A stretch of 64,000 bases of DNA from Brevundimonas sp. (GCF_019636155.1 NZ_JAHBYB010000007.1:62001-126000); one strand, 5' to 3'. Counted from the stretch's first letter, positions 1-8,938 are shown. Program-made: numbers and translations. The notes: generated from the letters alone by a model not told the origin.

Positions 1-17
1 AAGCAACAGGGTTGCGA

Positions 18-1109
18 ATGGAGACCCACTTGGCGCAAGCCCTTCCCTCATCGGACGCCGGGACCGGACGGCGCGGACTGACCTATCCGCCGTTCGAGGC
101 CCCGGCCTGGGGCGAGGCGGTGGAGGTCGCGCCGGGGGTGCTGTGGCTGCGCGCGCCGCTGCCGATGACGCTGGACCACGTCAATATCTGGGCCCTGGCC
201 GACGGCGACGGCTGGATGGTGATCGATGCTGGGCTGAAGACCTCCGTGACGCTGGAGGGCTGGGAGCGGGCGCTGGCGGGGCCGCTGGGGGGGCGGCCCG
301 TGACCCGCGTGCTGTGCACCCACATGCACCCGGACCATATCGGCCTGGCCGGATGGCTGTGCGAACGGTTCGAGGCGCCCTTGCTGATGTCGCGGCTGGA
401 GTATGTGACCGGGCGGATGCTGCTGGCGGACGCGGGGCCGGCGCCCGAGGCGGGGGCGGCCTTCTATCGCCGCGCGGGCTGGACCGAGGCCCAGATCCAG
501 GCCTGGCGCGAGGGCTATGGCCGGTTCGGCAAGGCGGTCGCGCCCCTGCCGGACGGCTATCGGCGGGTGCGCGAGGGGGACCGGCTGACGATCGGGGGCG
601 AGGTCTGGCGCATCGTGGTCGGAGACGGCCACAGCCCGGAGCACCTGTGCCTGTGGCGCGAGGCGGACGGGGTCTTCATCTCGGGCGACCAGATCCTGCC
701 GCGCATATCGTCGAACGTCTCGGTCTGGCCGACGGAGCCCGAGGCGGACCCCCTGGACGACTGGATGCGGTCGCTGGCCAGGTTGCGCGCCCTTCTGCCC
801 GACGACCTGCTGGTTCTGCCGTCGCACGGCGAGCCGTTCACGGGCGTCCATGCGCGGCTGGAGGCCCTGACGCGGGGGCATCAGGTGGCGCTGAAGCGGC
901 TTTTGCGCACCCTGAGCGCGCCGTGCCGGGCGGTGGACGTCTTTCCCGCCCTGTTCGCCCGGCCGGTCGATGACGGGGTTCTGGGCATGGCCACGGGCGA
1001 GGCCCTGGCGCATCTGAACTATCTGAAGAACAAGGGGCTGGCCCAGGGCCGGACCGACGACGACGGCGTGGTCTGGTGGACCGCGACCCAACAGGAGACG
1101 GGCGAATGA
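18..1109 (+). CDS. MBL-fold metallo-hydrolase (LACTB2/glyoxalase II-like)
   Basis: A 363-residue metallo-beta-lactamase-fold hydrolase, probably cytosolic, of unknown substrate. The zinc-binding motif HMHPDH lies at about residues 102-107 after a typical beta-sandwich start. Further metal ligands are plausible at GDGHSPEH and SGDQIL, and SHGEPF comes near the C-terminal third. The last ~90 residues look like the winged-helix tail seen in LACTB2-like members. I chose the ATG at 18 rather than the in-frame TTG six bases upstream. It overlaps the following enoyl-CoA hydratase by four bases (ATGA), so the two are probably co-translated, and thioester or CoA chemistry is a reasonable but unproven guess. 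The family call is secure; the substrate is not. Confidence 0.8.
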   Translation: METHLAQALPSSDAGTGRRGLTYPPFEAPAWGEAVEVAPGVLWLRAPLPMTLDHVNIWALADGDGWMVIDAGLKTSVTLEGWERALAGPLGGRPVTRVLCTHMHPDHIGLAGWLCERFEAPLLMSRLEYVTGRMLLADAGPAPEAGAAFYRRAGWTEAQIQAWREGYGRFGKAVAPLPDGYRRVREGDRLTIGGEVWRIVVGDGHSPEHLCLWREADGVFISGDQILPRISSNVSVWPTEPEADPLDDWMRSLARLRALLPDDLLVLPSHGEPFTGVHARLEALTRGHQVALKRLLRTLSAPCRAVDVFPALFARPVDDGVLGMATGEALAHLNYLKNKGLAQGRTDDDGVVWWTATQQETGE

Positions 1110-1876
1110 GCGAGATCGAAACCCGGCTGGAGAACGGCGTCCTGACCGTGACCCTGAACCGGCCCGAGAAGAAGAACGCCATCACCCAGGCCATGTACGC
1201 CGAACTGGCGGCGGCGACCGAGCGGGCGCGCACCGACGACGCCGTGCGGGTGCTGCTGTTCCGGGCCGAGGGCGACAGCTTTTCGGCCGGCAACGACATC
1301 GCCGACTTCATCGCCCTGGGCTCGCAGGGCCAGCAGCCGGCCGACATGCCGGTGTTCCGGTTCCTGCGGGCGCTGGCGGACCTGGACCGGCCGGCCGTGG
1401 CGGCGGTCAAGGGCAGGGCGGTGGGCATCGGCCTGACCCTGCTGCTGCACTGCGACCTGGTGGTGGTGGCGGAAGACGCCCTGCTGTCGGTTCCCTTCGT
1501 CAATCTGGCCCTGGCGCCCGAGGCGGCTTCGACCCTGCTGCTGCCCCATGTGATCGGGCATCAGAGGGCGTTCGAACTGTTCGCCCTGGGCCAGCCGCTG
1601 GACGGGCGGACGGCCCACGCCTGGGGCCTGGCCAACCGCTGTGTCCCGGCCGATCAGGTCGAGGCGACGGCGGCCGACCTGGCGGGCCAGCTGGCGGCGC
1701 GGGCGCCCAATTCCATCCGCAAGACCAAGGCCCTGATGCGCGACGCCGAGGCCCTGTGGACCATCATGCAGCGCGAGGGCGAGGCCTTCGGCGGGCAGAT
1801 GAAGAGCCCCGAGGCCATGGAGGCCTTCATGGCCTTCACCCAGAAGCGGGCGCCGGACTTTTCAAAAGCCGGTTGA
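1106..1876 (+). CDS. Enoyl-CoA hydratase/isomerase family protein
   Basis: A 256-residue crotonase-fold protein, expected to act on acyl-CoA thioesters in the cytosol. The N-terminus carries the family signature LNRPEKKNA, and the oxyanion-hole segment FSAGNDIADF appears around residues 60-70. The second CoA-binding glycine loop (KGRAVGIGL) follows near residue 105. At the usual second catalytic glutamate region the sequence reads LALAPEA, so hydratase or isomerase activity cannot be decided. The start is the ATG at 1106, preceded by AGGAG and overlapping the upstream MBL gene by four bases. Length is normal for the family. Confidence 0.85.
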   Translation: MSEIETRLENGVLTVTLNRPEKKNAITQAMYAELAAATERARTDDAVRVLLFRAEGDSFSAGNDIADFIALGSQGQQPADMPVFRFLRALADLDRPAVAAVKGRAVGIGLTLLLHCDLVVVAEDALLSVPFVNLALAPEAASTLLLPHVIGHQRAFELFALGQPLDGRTAHAWGLANRCVPADQVEATAADLAGQLAARAPNSIRKTKALMRDAEALWTIMQREGEAFGGQMKSPEAMEAFMAFTQKRAPDFSKAG

Positions 1877-1911
1877 TCCCGGCGCGGAACGGCCCTATCG
1901 GCGCGCGCTCA

Positions 1912-2406
1912 ATGTCCCACGCCGCCCCCCAGATTCATGCCTCGGCCGTCGAGGCCGAAACTCCCGCCGACGCCGCGGCGGTGGAGGCCCTGGTGCTGGC
2001 CGCCTTTGGCCCCGGTCGGTTCGCCAAGACGGCCGAGCGGCTGCGCGAGCGGGCGGGGATCGAGGCCGGATTCGTCGTGCGCGAAGGCGGCCGGGTGGTC
2101 GGTTCCGTCCGGCTGTGGCGGATCACGGTCGGCGAAACGAACGCCCTGTTCCTGGGGCCGATCGCGGTGGATGCGGCCAGTCGCCGGGCAGGCCTGGGCG
2201 CCGACCTGGTGGCGGCCTGCATCGCCCATGCGAAAGCGGCGGGGACCGGCGGAGTGCTGCTGGTCGGCGATCCTCCCTATTTCACGCGCTTCGGCTTTGC
2301 GGCGGCGCCGGGTGTGCGCCTGCCGGGACCGGCCGATCCGCGCCGGGTGATGTGGCTGCCGGTAGGGATCAAGGCGGTCGAGGGGATGACGGCGCCGCTC
2401 GCTTGA
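1912..2406 (+). CDS. GNAT family N-acetyltransferase (YhbS-like)
   Basis: A 164-residue GCN5-related acetyltransferase. The core is visible as the strand FVVREGGRVVGSVRL, then the acetyl-CoA-binding region LGPIAVDAASRRAGLGADLV at about residues 80-100, and a later strand GVLLVGDPPYFTRFGF that is typical of the YhbS subgroup. Substrate unknown. The ATG at 1912 is the first plausible start after the upstream hydratase. It is followed downstream by a palindromic repeat element that probably ends the transcript. Confidence 0.8.
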   Translation: MSHAAPQIHASAVEAETPADAAAVEALVLAAFGPGRFAKTAERLRERAGIEAGFVVREGGRVVGSVRLWRITVGETNALFLGPIAVDAASRRAGLGADLVAACIAHAKAAGTGGVLLVGDPPYFTRFGFAAAPGVRLPGPADPRRVMWLPVGIKAVEGMTAPLA

Positions 2407-2430
2407 GGCCGGGCGGCCTCCCAAATCACC

Positions 2431-2562
2431 GTCACCCTCGGGCTTGTCCCGAGGGCCCATCCCAACAGTGTGTTGAGCAGAATAAGGCGGATCTCCGCGG
2501 GTTGACTGGCCACGGCCCAGCGCGCGGCCGCCATGGGCCCTCGGGACAAGCCCGAGGGTGAC
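2431..2562. repeat. REP-like doublet with perfect 30-bp inverted ends
   Basis: A 132-bp intergenic element. The left arm (2431-2460) and right arm (2533-2562) are exact reverse complements over 30 bp. Each arm is itself a hairpin: CCCTCGGG and CCCGAGGG separated by the 5-base loop CTTGT. The 72-bp centre is not coding. This layout matches bacterial REP/BIME-type repeats. It could act as a terminator or mRNA-end stabiliser between the acetyltransferase and the DUF1285 gene. Confidence 0.85.
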
Positions 2563-2623
2563 GTGCGGAGGAGGGGCCGCTGACGGCTTTGCGTCCGCCC
2601 GCCCACGAGCCTATGCCTAAACC

Positions 2624-3178
2624 ATGACCCAGACGCCTTCCTCGACGGGACTGAGCGGCGTGGCCCAGGCGGCGCGCGTCGAGCGCGGCCTGCCGCCGGT
2701 GCATCTGTGGAACCCGGCCCATTGCGGGGACATCGACATCGTCATCCGCGCCGACGGCGTCTGGATGCACGAGGGATCGCCCATCGGCCGGACGGAGCTG
2801 GTGCGGCTGTTCTCGACGGTGCTGAGGAAGGATCCGGACGGCTATCACCTGGTCACGCCGGTCGAGAAGCTGAGGATCACGGTCGATGACCTGCCGTTCC
2901 GCGCCGTGGCGGTCCGGGCGGCGGACGGCGCCCTGACCTTCACCACCGATGTCGGCGACCGGACCACGGCGGGGCCCGAGTTTCCCATCGTGGTCGAGAC
3001 CGCTCCCGAGACCGGGGCGCCCGCGCCGCGCGTGCGGGTGAGGGCCGATCTGTGGGCGCGGATCGCGCGGCCGGTCTTCTATGAACTGGTGGAGCGGGCC
3101 GAACTGCGCGACGGGCGGCTGGTCGTGTCGTCCGGCGGCGCCGATTTCGACCTGGGCGCCGTGGAGGCGGGGGCATGA
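2624..3178 (+). CDS. DUF1285 domain-containing protein
   Basis: A 184-residue protein matching the DUF1285 family, recognised by WNPAHCGDIDIVI, then WMHEGSPIGR and the FSTVLRKD and YHLVTPVEK segments. Members are small cytosolic proteins of unknown biochemical role. No signal peptide or membrane segment is visible. It overlaps the downstream Nudix hydrolase by four bases (ATGA), which in turn overlaps the CCA-adding enzyme, so the three form a tight operon. Confidence 0.85.
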   Translation: MTQTPSSTGLSGVAQAARVERGLPPVHLWNPAHCGDIDIVIRADGVWMHEGSPIGRTELVRLFSTVLRKDPDGYHLVTPVEKLRITVDDLPFRAVAVRAADGALTFTTDVGDRTTAGPEFPIVVETAPETGAPAPRVRVRADLWARIARPVFYELVERAELRDGRLVVSSGGADFDLGAVEAGA

Positions 3179-3828
3179 GCCTGGACACGCTGAAGGCGCG
3201 TCTCGGCGCCCGGCTGCGGCCGGTTGCGGACTGGTCGCCGGACCATGCGCCGCTGCGATCCGACTATGACCTGAACCCCGGGGCGGCGCGCAACGGCGCT
3301 CCGTTGAGGCCTGCCGCCGTCCTGGCGCCGGTGATGGCCCATGACGACGGCGCCAGGGTGCTGCTGACCCGCCGCGCCGACAGCCTGGCCAGCCACACGG
3401 GCCAGATCGCCTTTCCCGGCGGGCGTCTGGACCCCGGCGAGACGGCGGTGGAGGCGGCCCTGCGCGAGGCCTGGGAGGAGGTCGCCCTGCCGCCCGCCAC
3501 GGTCGAAGTCCTGGGGCTGGGCGATCCCTATGAGACGGGGTCGGGCTTCCTGATCACGCCCGTGGTCGGCTGGATCAGGCCGCCGGTGCTGCTGACACCC
3601 TCGCCCGACGAAGTGGCCGAGGTGTTCGAGACGCCCTGGGACTATCTGATGGACGCGGCCCACCACCGGCGCGACCACTACGACATGAACGGGGTGCGGC
3701 GCTATTTCTGGGCCATGCCGTGGAACGAACGCTACATCTGGGGCGTGACCGCGGGGCTGCTGAAAGGGCTGCATGCGCGGCTGTACGGCGCCGGCGACCC
3801 GGCGGCCGAGGCGGAGGACGCGGCGTGA
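3175..3828 (+). CDS. Nudix hydrolase, CoA pyrophosphatase type
   Basis: A 217-residue Nudix hydrolase. The Nudix box is clear near residues 83-105, with GGRLDPGET followed by REAWEEV. The segment LLTRRADSLASHTGQIAFPGG just upstream is the pattern typical of CoA pyrophosphatases (NudL/YeaB-like), which cleave CoA to phosphopantetheine and 3',5'-ADP. The gene is translationally coupled to both neighbours by 4-bp overlaps. The substrate assignment rests on the pattern only. Confidence 0.85.
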   Translation: MSLDTLKARLGARLRPVADWSPDHAPLRSDYDLNPGAARNGAPLRPAAVLAPVMAHDDGARVLLTRRADSLASHTGQIAFPGGRLDPGETAVEAALREAWEEVALPPATVEVLGLGDPYETGSGFLITPVVGWIRPPVLLTPSPDEVAEVFETPWDYLMDAAHHRRDHYDMNGVRRYFWAMPWNERYIWGVTAGLLKGLHARLYGAGDPAAEAEDAA

Positions 3829-5045
3829 GCGACCGCCTGCCGCCCGTCGACTGGCTGGACGATCCGCGCACCGTGGCGGTGATGGACGCCCTGGAGACCG
3901 AGGGCGGCCCCGGCTGCGCCCGCTTCGTCGGCGGCTGTGTGCGCAACAGCCTGATCGGCCGAGGCGCCGACGACATCGACATCGCCACCCGCCTGACGCC
4001 TGATCGGGTCGTGGCGGCGGCGAAGGCGGCGGGGCTGAAGCCCGTGCCGACGGGGATCGAGCATGGCACGGTGACGGTGGTCGCGTCCAAACGGCCCTAT
4101 GAGGTCACCACCCTGCGCCGCGATGTGGAGACCGACGGGCGTCGCGCCGTGGTCGCCTTCACCCAGGACTGGGCCGAAGACGCGGCGCGGCGGGACTTCC
4201 GGCTGAACGCCCTTTACGCCGACCGGACGGGCGCCATCTTCGATCCGACCGGGCAGGGGGTCGAGGATGCGCGCGCGGGGCGGGTCGTCTTCGTCGGCGA
4301 CGCCGAGACCCGCATCCGCGAGGACGCCCTGCGCATCCTGCGCTTCTTCCGCTTCTTCGCCCATTTCGGACACGGGGCGCCGGATGCACAGGGGCTGGAC
4401 GCCTGCGCGCGTCTGTCGGCCCTGGTCGAGGGGCTGTCGGCCGAGCGGGTGTCGGCGGAACTGCTGAAACTGCTGGCCGCGCCCGATCCGCGCCCGGCGA
4501 TGCGGGCGATGGACGGGGCGGGGGTGCTGGGCCGCGTCCTGCCGGGCCAGGCAGGCCTGGCCCTGTTCGAGGCCATGTGCGCGATCAGCGACGATCCGGC
4601 CCTGCGCCTGTCGGCCCTGGCGCCTGCCGATGCGGAGGCGGTGGGGGCGGCGGCGGGACGGCTGCGCCTGTCCAACGCCCTGCGTGACCGGCTGGTCGCG
4701 GCGGTGGATGACGGAACGGTCGCGGCGGCCGTGACGGCCCAGGCGGCGCGGGCGGCGGTCTATCGTCTGGGCGGCCGGGCGGTGTTGGACCGGCTGATGC
4801 GGCGCGAGGCGGCGGGGGCTGCGCCGTCAGAGCTGGCGGCGGCGCGGGCGGTGGCGGCGGACTGGACGGCGCCGCGCCTGCCGGTGGGCGGGCGCGAGGT
4901 TGCGGCCCTGGGTCTGGCGCCGGGGCCGGAGACGGGGCGGCTGCTGAAGGCGTTCGAAGACGACTGGATCGCCGGCGACTTCCCGGCCGACGGGCACGCG
5001 GAACGGCTGAAGGCCCTGGTCAGCGGGCGCGGCGGATCTCGGTGA
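3825..5045 (+). CDS. cca: CCA tRNA nucleotidyltransferase
   Basis: A 406-residue class II polymerase-beta-type nucleotidyltransferase, which adds or repairs the CCA end of tRNAs. The head domain has FVGGCVRNSL followed by DDIDIATR, the two-aspartate metal site, at about residues 25-50. The RRDFRLNALY signature follows around residue 125, and REDALRILRFFRF after that. The start is GTG at 3825 (GTGA overlap with the Nudix gene). The last 26 bp overlap the tail of the convergent gene on the minus strand. Confidence 0.93.
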   Translation: MSDRLPPVDWLDDPRTVAVMDALETEGGPGCARFVGGCVRNSLIGRGADDIDIATRLTPDRVVAAAKAAGLKPVPTGIEHGTVTVVASKRPYEVTTLRRDVETDGRRAVVAFTQDWAEDAARRDFRLNALYADRTGAIFDPTGQGVEDARAGRVVFVGDAETRIREDALRILRFFRFFAHFGHGAPDAQGLDACARLSALVEGLSAERVSAELLKLLAAPDPRPAMRAMDGAGVLGRVLPGQAGLALFEAMCAISDDPALRLSALAPADAEAVGAAAGRLRLSNALRDRLVAAVDDGTVAAAVTAQAARAAVYRLGGRAVLDRLMRREAAGAAPSELAAARAVAADWTAPRLPVGGREVAALGLAPGPETGRLLKAFEDDWIAGDFPADGHAERLKALVSGRGGSR

Positions 5046-5955
5046 TGACTGGGCTGTGGTCCGAGCCGTTGGCCCGGCCCAGGCGGCGTTCCGCCACCGC
5101 CAGGTCCTGCGACACATAGACCTGGTCGATAGTCATGCGGAACGGCGCGGGCAGGAAGGCGGGCCAGGTGCCGGGCCAGCCGGGCGCAGGCGTCACGCCG
5201 CCATCGGAGCGAATCTGGCGGCCGATGCGGGCGGTCGAGACGCTGTTGAAATCCCCGGCCAGGATGACCGGCCCGTCCATGGCGCGCGCGAATTCGGCCT
5301 GGGTCGCGGCCTGACGAATCTGCTCCCACTGAATCTGGAAGGGCCAGGGCCGGGTCAGGTGGGTGGGCACGATGGTCACCGGCCCCAGGGCCGTTTCGAC
5401 CCGCGCGGCGATCCCCAGGGGAGCCGGTTCGCCCTCTATGCGGCGCAGAGGGGTGCGGGAGGCCACGACCTGGCGCACGGGGCCGCGGAAGGACATGCGC
5501 CGCGAGGCCGCGCGGTGCGGATGGTCCGGAAGGGCGGCGTCCAACTGGGCGAACAGGGCGTCATTGACCTCCAGCAGCACCACCACATCCGGATCGGCGG
5601 CCGCGATCGAACGGCTCAAGGCCTCGGCGTCGCTGTTGCGGACCCAGACATTGGCCGAATAGAGCCGCAGGCCGGGGCCTGGGTCGGGCGCCGGGCGGGC
5701 GGGGAACCACTGGGGCCAGGCGGCGCCCGCGCACAGCAGGGCGGACAGGGCGCAGGCCGCGATCGCCGGACGGTCGCGCAGGAACAGGGCGACGGCCGTC
5801 GCCGCCACGGCCGCGGCGAAGGCGGGGGCGGCGAACTGGGCCAGGATGTCGGTCCAGCGATGGCCCAGGCCGCTGAGCGCCGCCAGGGCGATGGCGGCCA
5901 CGGCGGCGGCCGAGGCGATCAGGGCCAGTCGCATCATGAAACGAAGGATGGACAT
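5020..5955 (-). CDS. Membrane-anchored endonuclease/exonuclease/phosphatase family protein
   Basis: A 311-residue protein. The first ~90 residues hold about three hydrophobic segments, and the rest is an EEP-superfamily domain. Catalytic landmarks are LYSANVWVRN, the metal-binding glutamate in LLEVND, PTHLTRPW, GDFNS and the terminal SDHSPV. Relatives include the YafD/vanX-locus type of inner-membrane EEP proteins of uncertain substrate. The start chosen (ATG at 5955, MSILRF) begins just before the first membrane helix; an open frame continues upstream but looks non-coding. Convergent with cca, with a 26-bp tail-to-tail overlap. Confidence 0.85.
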   Translation of the reverse strand: MSILRFMMRLALIASAAAVAAIALAALSGLGHRWTDILAQFAAPAFAAAVAATAVALFLRDRPAIAACALSALLCAGAAWPQWFPARPAPDPGPGLRLYSANVWVRNSDAEALSRSIAAADPDVVVLLEVNDALFAQLDAALPDHPHRAASRRMSFRGPVRQVVASRTPLRRIEGEPAPLGIAARVETALGPVTIVPTHLTRPWPFQIQWEQIRQAATQAEFARAMDGPVILAGDFNSVSTARIGRQIRSDGGVTPAPGWPGTWPAFLPAPFRMTIDQVYVSQDLAVAERRLGRANGSDHSPVITEIRRAR

Positions 5956-6021
5956 GGGCTCCAATCTCGGTGAACGCTGCTCGGGCTTCGGCGTTAAGCA
6001 TGGCTGTGAAGGGGAGGCCGC

Positions 6022-6492
6022 ATGGCCAGACGCAGCATCGGCGATATCGAGAAGATCTGGTCCAATGTCGAGGGCGTGCGGAAACTGTCCGACCGCGCCG
6101 TCGGGGCCGGGCCGTTCGGGGTGGGGCTGGACGGGCTTCTGACCTGGGTGCCGGTGGTGGGCACCGCCTATACGGTCGGGGCCGCCGGCTGGCTGATCAT
6201 CCAGGCCATGCGGGCCAATGCGACGCCGGCGACCCTGGTGCGGATGATGGGCTATCTGGGCGTCGACAGCCTGCTGACGGTGGGGGGCGAGGTGATCCCC
6301 GTCGCGCCCGACATCCTGGACTTCTTCTTCCAGGGCCACGCCATGGCCGCCCGCGCCCTGCAGAAGGACATCGAGAGCACCCACTGGGTCGAGGCCAATG
6401 CCCGCGAGGCCCGCGACAGCGGCGCCCACGACGACCATCTGGCCGAGATGCGGGCCCAGCGGAAGAAGCGCATCGTCTATCTGCACGACTGA
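6022..6492 (+). CDS. DUF4112 domain-containing membrane protein
   Basis: A 156-residue protein of the DUF4112 family. Around residues 35-60 the sequence reads GLDGLLTWVPVVGT and continues into a hydrophobic stretch. A second hydrophobic region follows (GEVIPVAPDILDFFF). These features are typical of the family, whose function is unknown. The charged C-terminus is probably cytosolic. Single gene, divergent from the EEP-type gene. Confidence 0.8.
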   Translation: MARRSIGDIEKIWSNVEGVRKLSDRAVGAGPFGVGLDGLLTWVPVVGTAYTVGAAGWLIIQAMRANATPATLVRMMGYLGVDSLLTVGGEVIPVAPDILDFFFQGHAMAARALQKDIESTHWVEANAREARDSGAHDDHLAEMRAQRKKRIVYLHD

Positions 6493-6635
6493 GGCGCCGG
6501 GCGCGCCAGATGTGCGCGCCAGGAATCCCTTCGCCTTGAACGCCAAGGCCTAATTCACTCGCTGAAGCCATTTGGCGCGCCTGGGTCGGCGCGTGGCGGA
6601 TGCTGTCCCGGTCCGCAACGACGGAGACCGGAGAC

Positions 6636-8120
6636 ATGAGCGACGACCAAAGCGCCCGCCTGGGCCTGCCCTATCTGGCCGCGGGCCAGATGCAGAAACA
6701 CGTGACCCTGAACGAGGCCCTGACCCGGCTGGACGCCCTGACCCAGGCCGCCGTGGTCAGCCGGTCGGTGGCGGCCCAGCCCGCCGATCCGCCGGACGGA
6801 ACGATGTATATCCTGCCGCCGTCGCCCAGCGGCGCGGCCTGGAGCGGGTTGGCCGCCGGCGACCTGGTGCGGTTCGAGGCCGGGGGCTGGGCGGCGGTGG
6901 ACCGCCCCGAGGGGCTGGCGGTCCTGGTGCTGGACGAGGCGGCGACGGCGGCCTGGATCGACGGCGCGTGGGTTTCCATCGGCGGGGCGGGCGAGCTGGA
7001 CGCCCTTCAGGACCTGAGCCTGCTGGGCGTCGGGACGACGGCCGACGCGGTCAATCCGTTCGCGGCCAAGCTGAACAAGGCCCTGTGGACCGCGCGCGGG
7101 ACGGGCGAGGGCGGAGACGGGGACCTGCGCTACACCCTGAACAAGTCGGCGACGGGCAACACCCTGTCCCTGCTGTTCCAGAGCGGCTGGAGCGGCCGGG
7201 CCGAGTTGGGGCTGGTGGGCGATGACGACCTGACGCTGAAGGTCAGCCCCGACGGCGCGGCCTGGACGGAGGTGATGGTGGTCGAGGCCGCCACCGGCGC
7301 GGCGCGGTTCGCCAAGGGCGCGGCCCGGATCGAGACCACCGCCCTGACGGCCGATGGCGGCTGGACCCCGCCCGCATGGGCGCGCTGGATCGCCGTGACG
7401 GCCATAGGCGGCGGAGGGGGCGGAGGGGCCGGGATGACCGGCTGGCCCACGACCAATCGGTTCGGCGGCGGCGGCGGCGGCGGCGGGGGCGTCAGCCAGG
7501 CGATGCTGCCCGCGGCCGCGGTCGCGGCGGGGCTGGCGGCGGTGATCGGGACGGGCGGCGCGGGCGCGACCGCGGCGGGTGGGTCCGGCGCGGATGGCGG
7601 CGACAGTCGCCTGACCCTCGGCGGGACGACCATTCTGACGGCGCGGGGCGGCAAGGGCGGGGCCGGAGGCTCGGCCGCCTCGGGCCTGGGCGGCAAGGGT
7701 GGTCAGGGCGATGTCGCGGGGGCGGCCGGGGGCGACTCGGCGGCCGACGCGGCGGCGGATCCGGGCCAGGCGGGCCTGGCCGGACCGGGCGGCGGCGGCG
7801 CGGGCGGAGGGCTGACTTCCACCGCCGTGGCCCATGCGGGCGGTGCGGGCGGCCAGGGGGCCAGCCTGAGAACGGCCGCGGCCGGCGGCGCGGCGGGCGC
7901 CGCGGCGGTCGGAGGCGCCGGATCGGCTTCGGGACATCCCAGCCTGTCGCGGGCGGGCGGCGGCGGCGGGGGCGGGGGCGGCTCCACCGGCTCCGCGCAC
8001 AAGGGCGGCGTGGGCGCTTCGCACGGCGCCGGCGGCGGGGGCGGCGGCACGGGCGTCTCGGCGGCCGGCCAGGGCGGGGCGGGCGCAGCGGGCGTCATCC
8101 TGCTGACCGCCATCGGGTGA
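6636..8120 (+). CDS. DUF2793 / glycine-rich phage- or GTA-like tail fibre protein
   Basis: A 494-residue protein. The N-terminal ~90 residues match DUF2793 (RLGLPYLAAGQMQKHVTLNEAL), a domain found in phage and gene-transfer-agent tail or fibre proteins. The middle (about 130-245) contains NPFAAKLNKALW and a beta-rich segment ending WTPPAWARWIAVTAIGG. From about residue 250 to the end it is a long run of glycine-rich repeats like those that make up phage fibre tips. The start ATG at 6636 has GGAG just upstream; an earlier ATG at 6600 lacks this. The genes behind it form a lysis cassette. It is probably a receptor-binding fibre, inferred from domains and context. Confidence 0.7.
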   Translation: MSDDQSARLGLPYLAAGQMQKHVTLNEALTRLDALTQAAVVSRSVAAQPADPPDGTMYILPPSPSGAAWSGLAAGDLVRFEAGGWAAVDRPEGLAVLVLDEAATAAWIDGAWVSIGGAGELDALQDLSLLGVGTTADAVNPFAAKLNKALWTARGTGEGGDGDLRYTLNKSATGNTLSLLFQSGWSGRAELGLVGDDDLTLKVSPDGAAWTEVMVVEAATGAARFAKGAARIETTALTADGGWTPPAWARWIAVTAIGGGGGGGAGMTGWPTTNRFGGGGGGGGGVSQAMLPAAAVAAGLAAVIGTGGAGATAAGGSGADGGDSRLTLGGTTILTARGGKGGAGGSAASGLGGKGGQGDVAGAAGGDSAADAAADPGQAGLAGPGGGGAGGGLTSTAVAHAGGAGGQGASLRTAAAGGAAGAAAVGGAGSASGHPSLSRAGGGGGGGGGSTGSAHKGGVGASHGAGGGGGGTGVSAAGQGGAGAAGVILLTAIG

Positions 8121-8124
8121 CCTC

Positions 8125-8271
8125 ATGCGCCGTCATCCCGATCCCGACCGGGGCCTGCCGGACCCCGAAACCTTTGACCTGCCCTTCCGTCTGGACGCCG
8201 ACGACTGCCACGCCGAGACGCAGGACCGCCGCCGGACTCCCTTTCCCTTCGACAGCGAGGACGAGGCATGA
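8125..8271 (+). CDS. Small hypothetical protein in the lysis module
   Basis: A 48-codon open frame starting with ATG four bases after the fibre gene and ending in an ATGA overlap with the holin-like gene. The product is hydrophilic and rich in Asp, Pro and Arg (it begins MRRHPDPDRG and ends FDSEDEA), with no membrane segment. Its exact fit between two genes and the coupled stop/start support real translation. I recognise no family. Confidence 0.5.
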   Translation: MRRHPDPDRGLPDPETFDLPFRLDADDCHAETQDRRRTPFPFDSEDEA

Positions 8272-8558
8272 GCGATCCCCTTCCGTCCCCCGGCGGGCCG
8301 CCGACAGGCGGGCCGGGCCTGCCCGAGGCGCGCTGGTTCTGGCGGCGGCTGTATGTCTATGCCGCCAGCGTCTGCGGCTGGGGGCTGCTGACCTGGGCGG
8401 TGGGGCGCACACCGCCGCCGCGCCTGCCGTCGGTGGCGCACGGGCTGATGATGCTGATGGGCGTGACCATGGTGCTGTATCTGGTCGCCCCCTCGGCCCA
8501 GCAGCTGGCGGCCGTCTTCGCCGAACTACGCCTGCGGATGCCAGGAGGACGCCGATGA
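8268..8558 (+). CDS. Putative holin-like small membrane protein
   Basis: A 96-residue protein with two predicted membrane segments: YVYAASVCGWGLLTWAV at about 29-45, and the stretch following SVAHGLMMLMGVTMVLYLV at about 55-75. A proline-rich head and a basic tail (RLRMPGGRR) flank them. Size, topology and position immediately before an M15 endolysin and nested spanins are what holins show. Holin sequences are poorly conserved, so this rests on context. It overlaps both neighbours by four bases. Confidence 0.55.
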   Translation: MSDPLPSPGGPPTGGPGLPEARWFWRRLYVYAASVCGWGLLTWAVGRTPPPRLPSVAHGLMMLMGVTMVLYLVAPSAQQLAAVFAELRLRMPGGRR

Positions 8559-8938
8559 GCTTTCGTCTCTCGAGCCGGTCGCGCGCGCATCTGGACGGGG
8601 TGCATCCCGACCTGGTCGCGGTGGTCGAACGGGCCATCGGCCTGTCGCCGGTGGATTTCATGGTCACGGAGGGCCGGCGGACGGCCGCCCGCCAGGCCGA
8701 ACTGGTCCGCCAGGGCGCCAGCCGGACGTTGAACAGCCGCCACCTGACCGGCCACGCCGTCGACCTGGCGGCCTGGGTGGACGGCGCCGTGCGCTGGGAT
8801 TGGCCGCTGTATCCGCGCATCGCCGGGGCCATGAAGGCGGCGGCGGCCGAACGGGGCGTCGACCTGATCTGGGGCGGGGACTGGGCGCGGCTGAAGGACG
8901 GGCCGCATTTCGAGCTGGACCGGAGGGCCTATCCATGA
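8555..8938 (+). CDS. M15-family peptidase, endolysin-like
   Basis: A 127-residue zinc peptidase resembling phage T5-type L-alanyl-D-glutamate endolysins and VanY/M15 enzymes. The metal motif reads SRHLTGHAVD (His63 and Asp70 as ligands), with the third histidine in KDGPHFEL (His118) and Asp115 as possible general base. There is no signal peptide, consistent with release through a holin. GGAGG precedes the ATG at 8555. It overlaps the holin-like gene and the Rz-like gene by four bases each. Expected to cleave peptidoglycan stem peptides during lysis. Confidence 0.8.
   Translation: MSFRLSSRSRAHLDGVHPDLVAVVERAIGLSPVDFMVTEGRRTAARQAELVRQGASRTLNSRHLTGHAVDLAAWVDGAVRWDWPLYPRIAGAMKAAAAERGVDLIWGGDWARLKDGPHFELDRRAYP

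Noticed and set aside
7376..8938. Long Arg/Gly-rich frame overlapping the fibre and lysis genes
   Set aside because: It is a shadow of the glycine-rich fibre gene in another frame; the fibre frame has domain matches and fits the start and stop sites.
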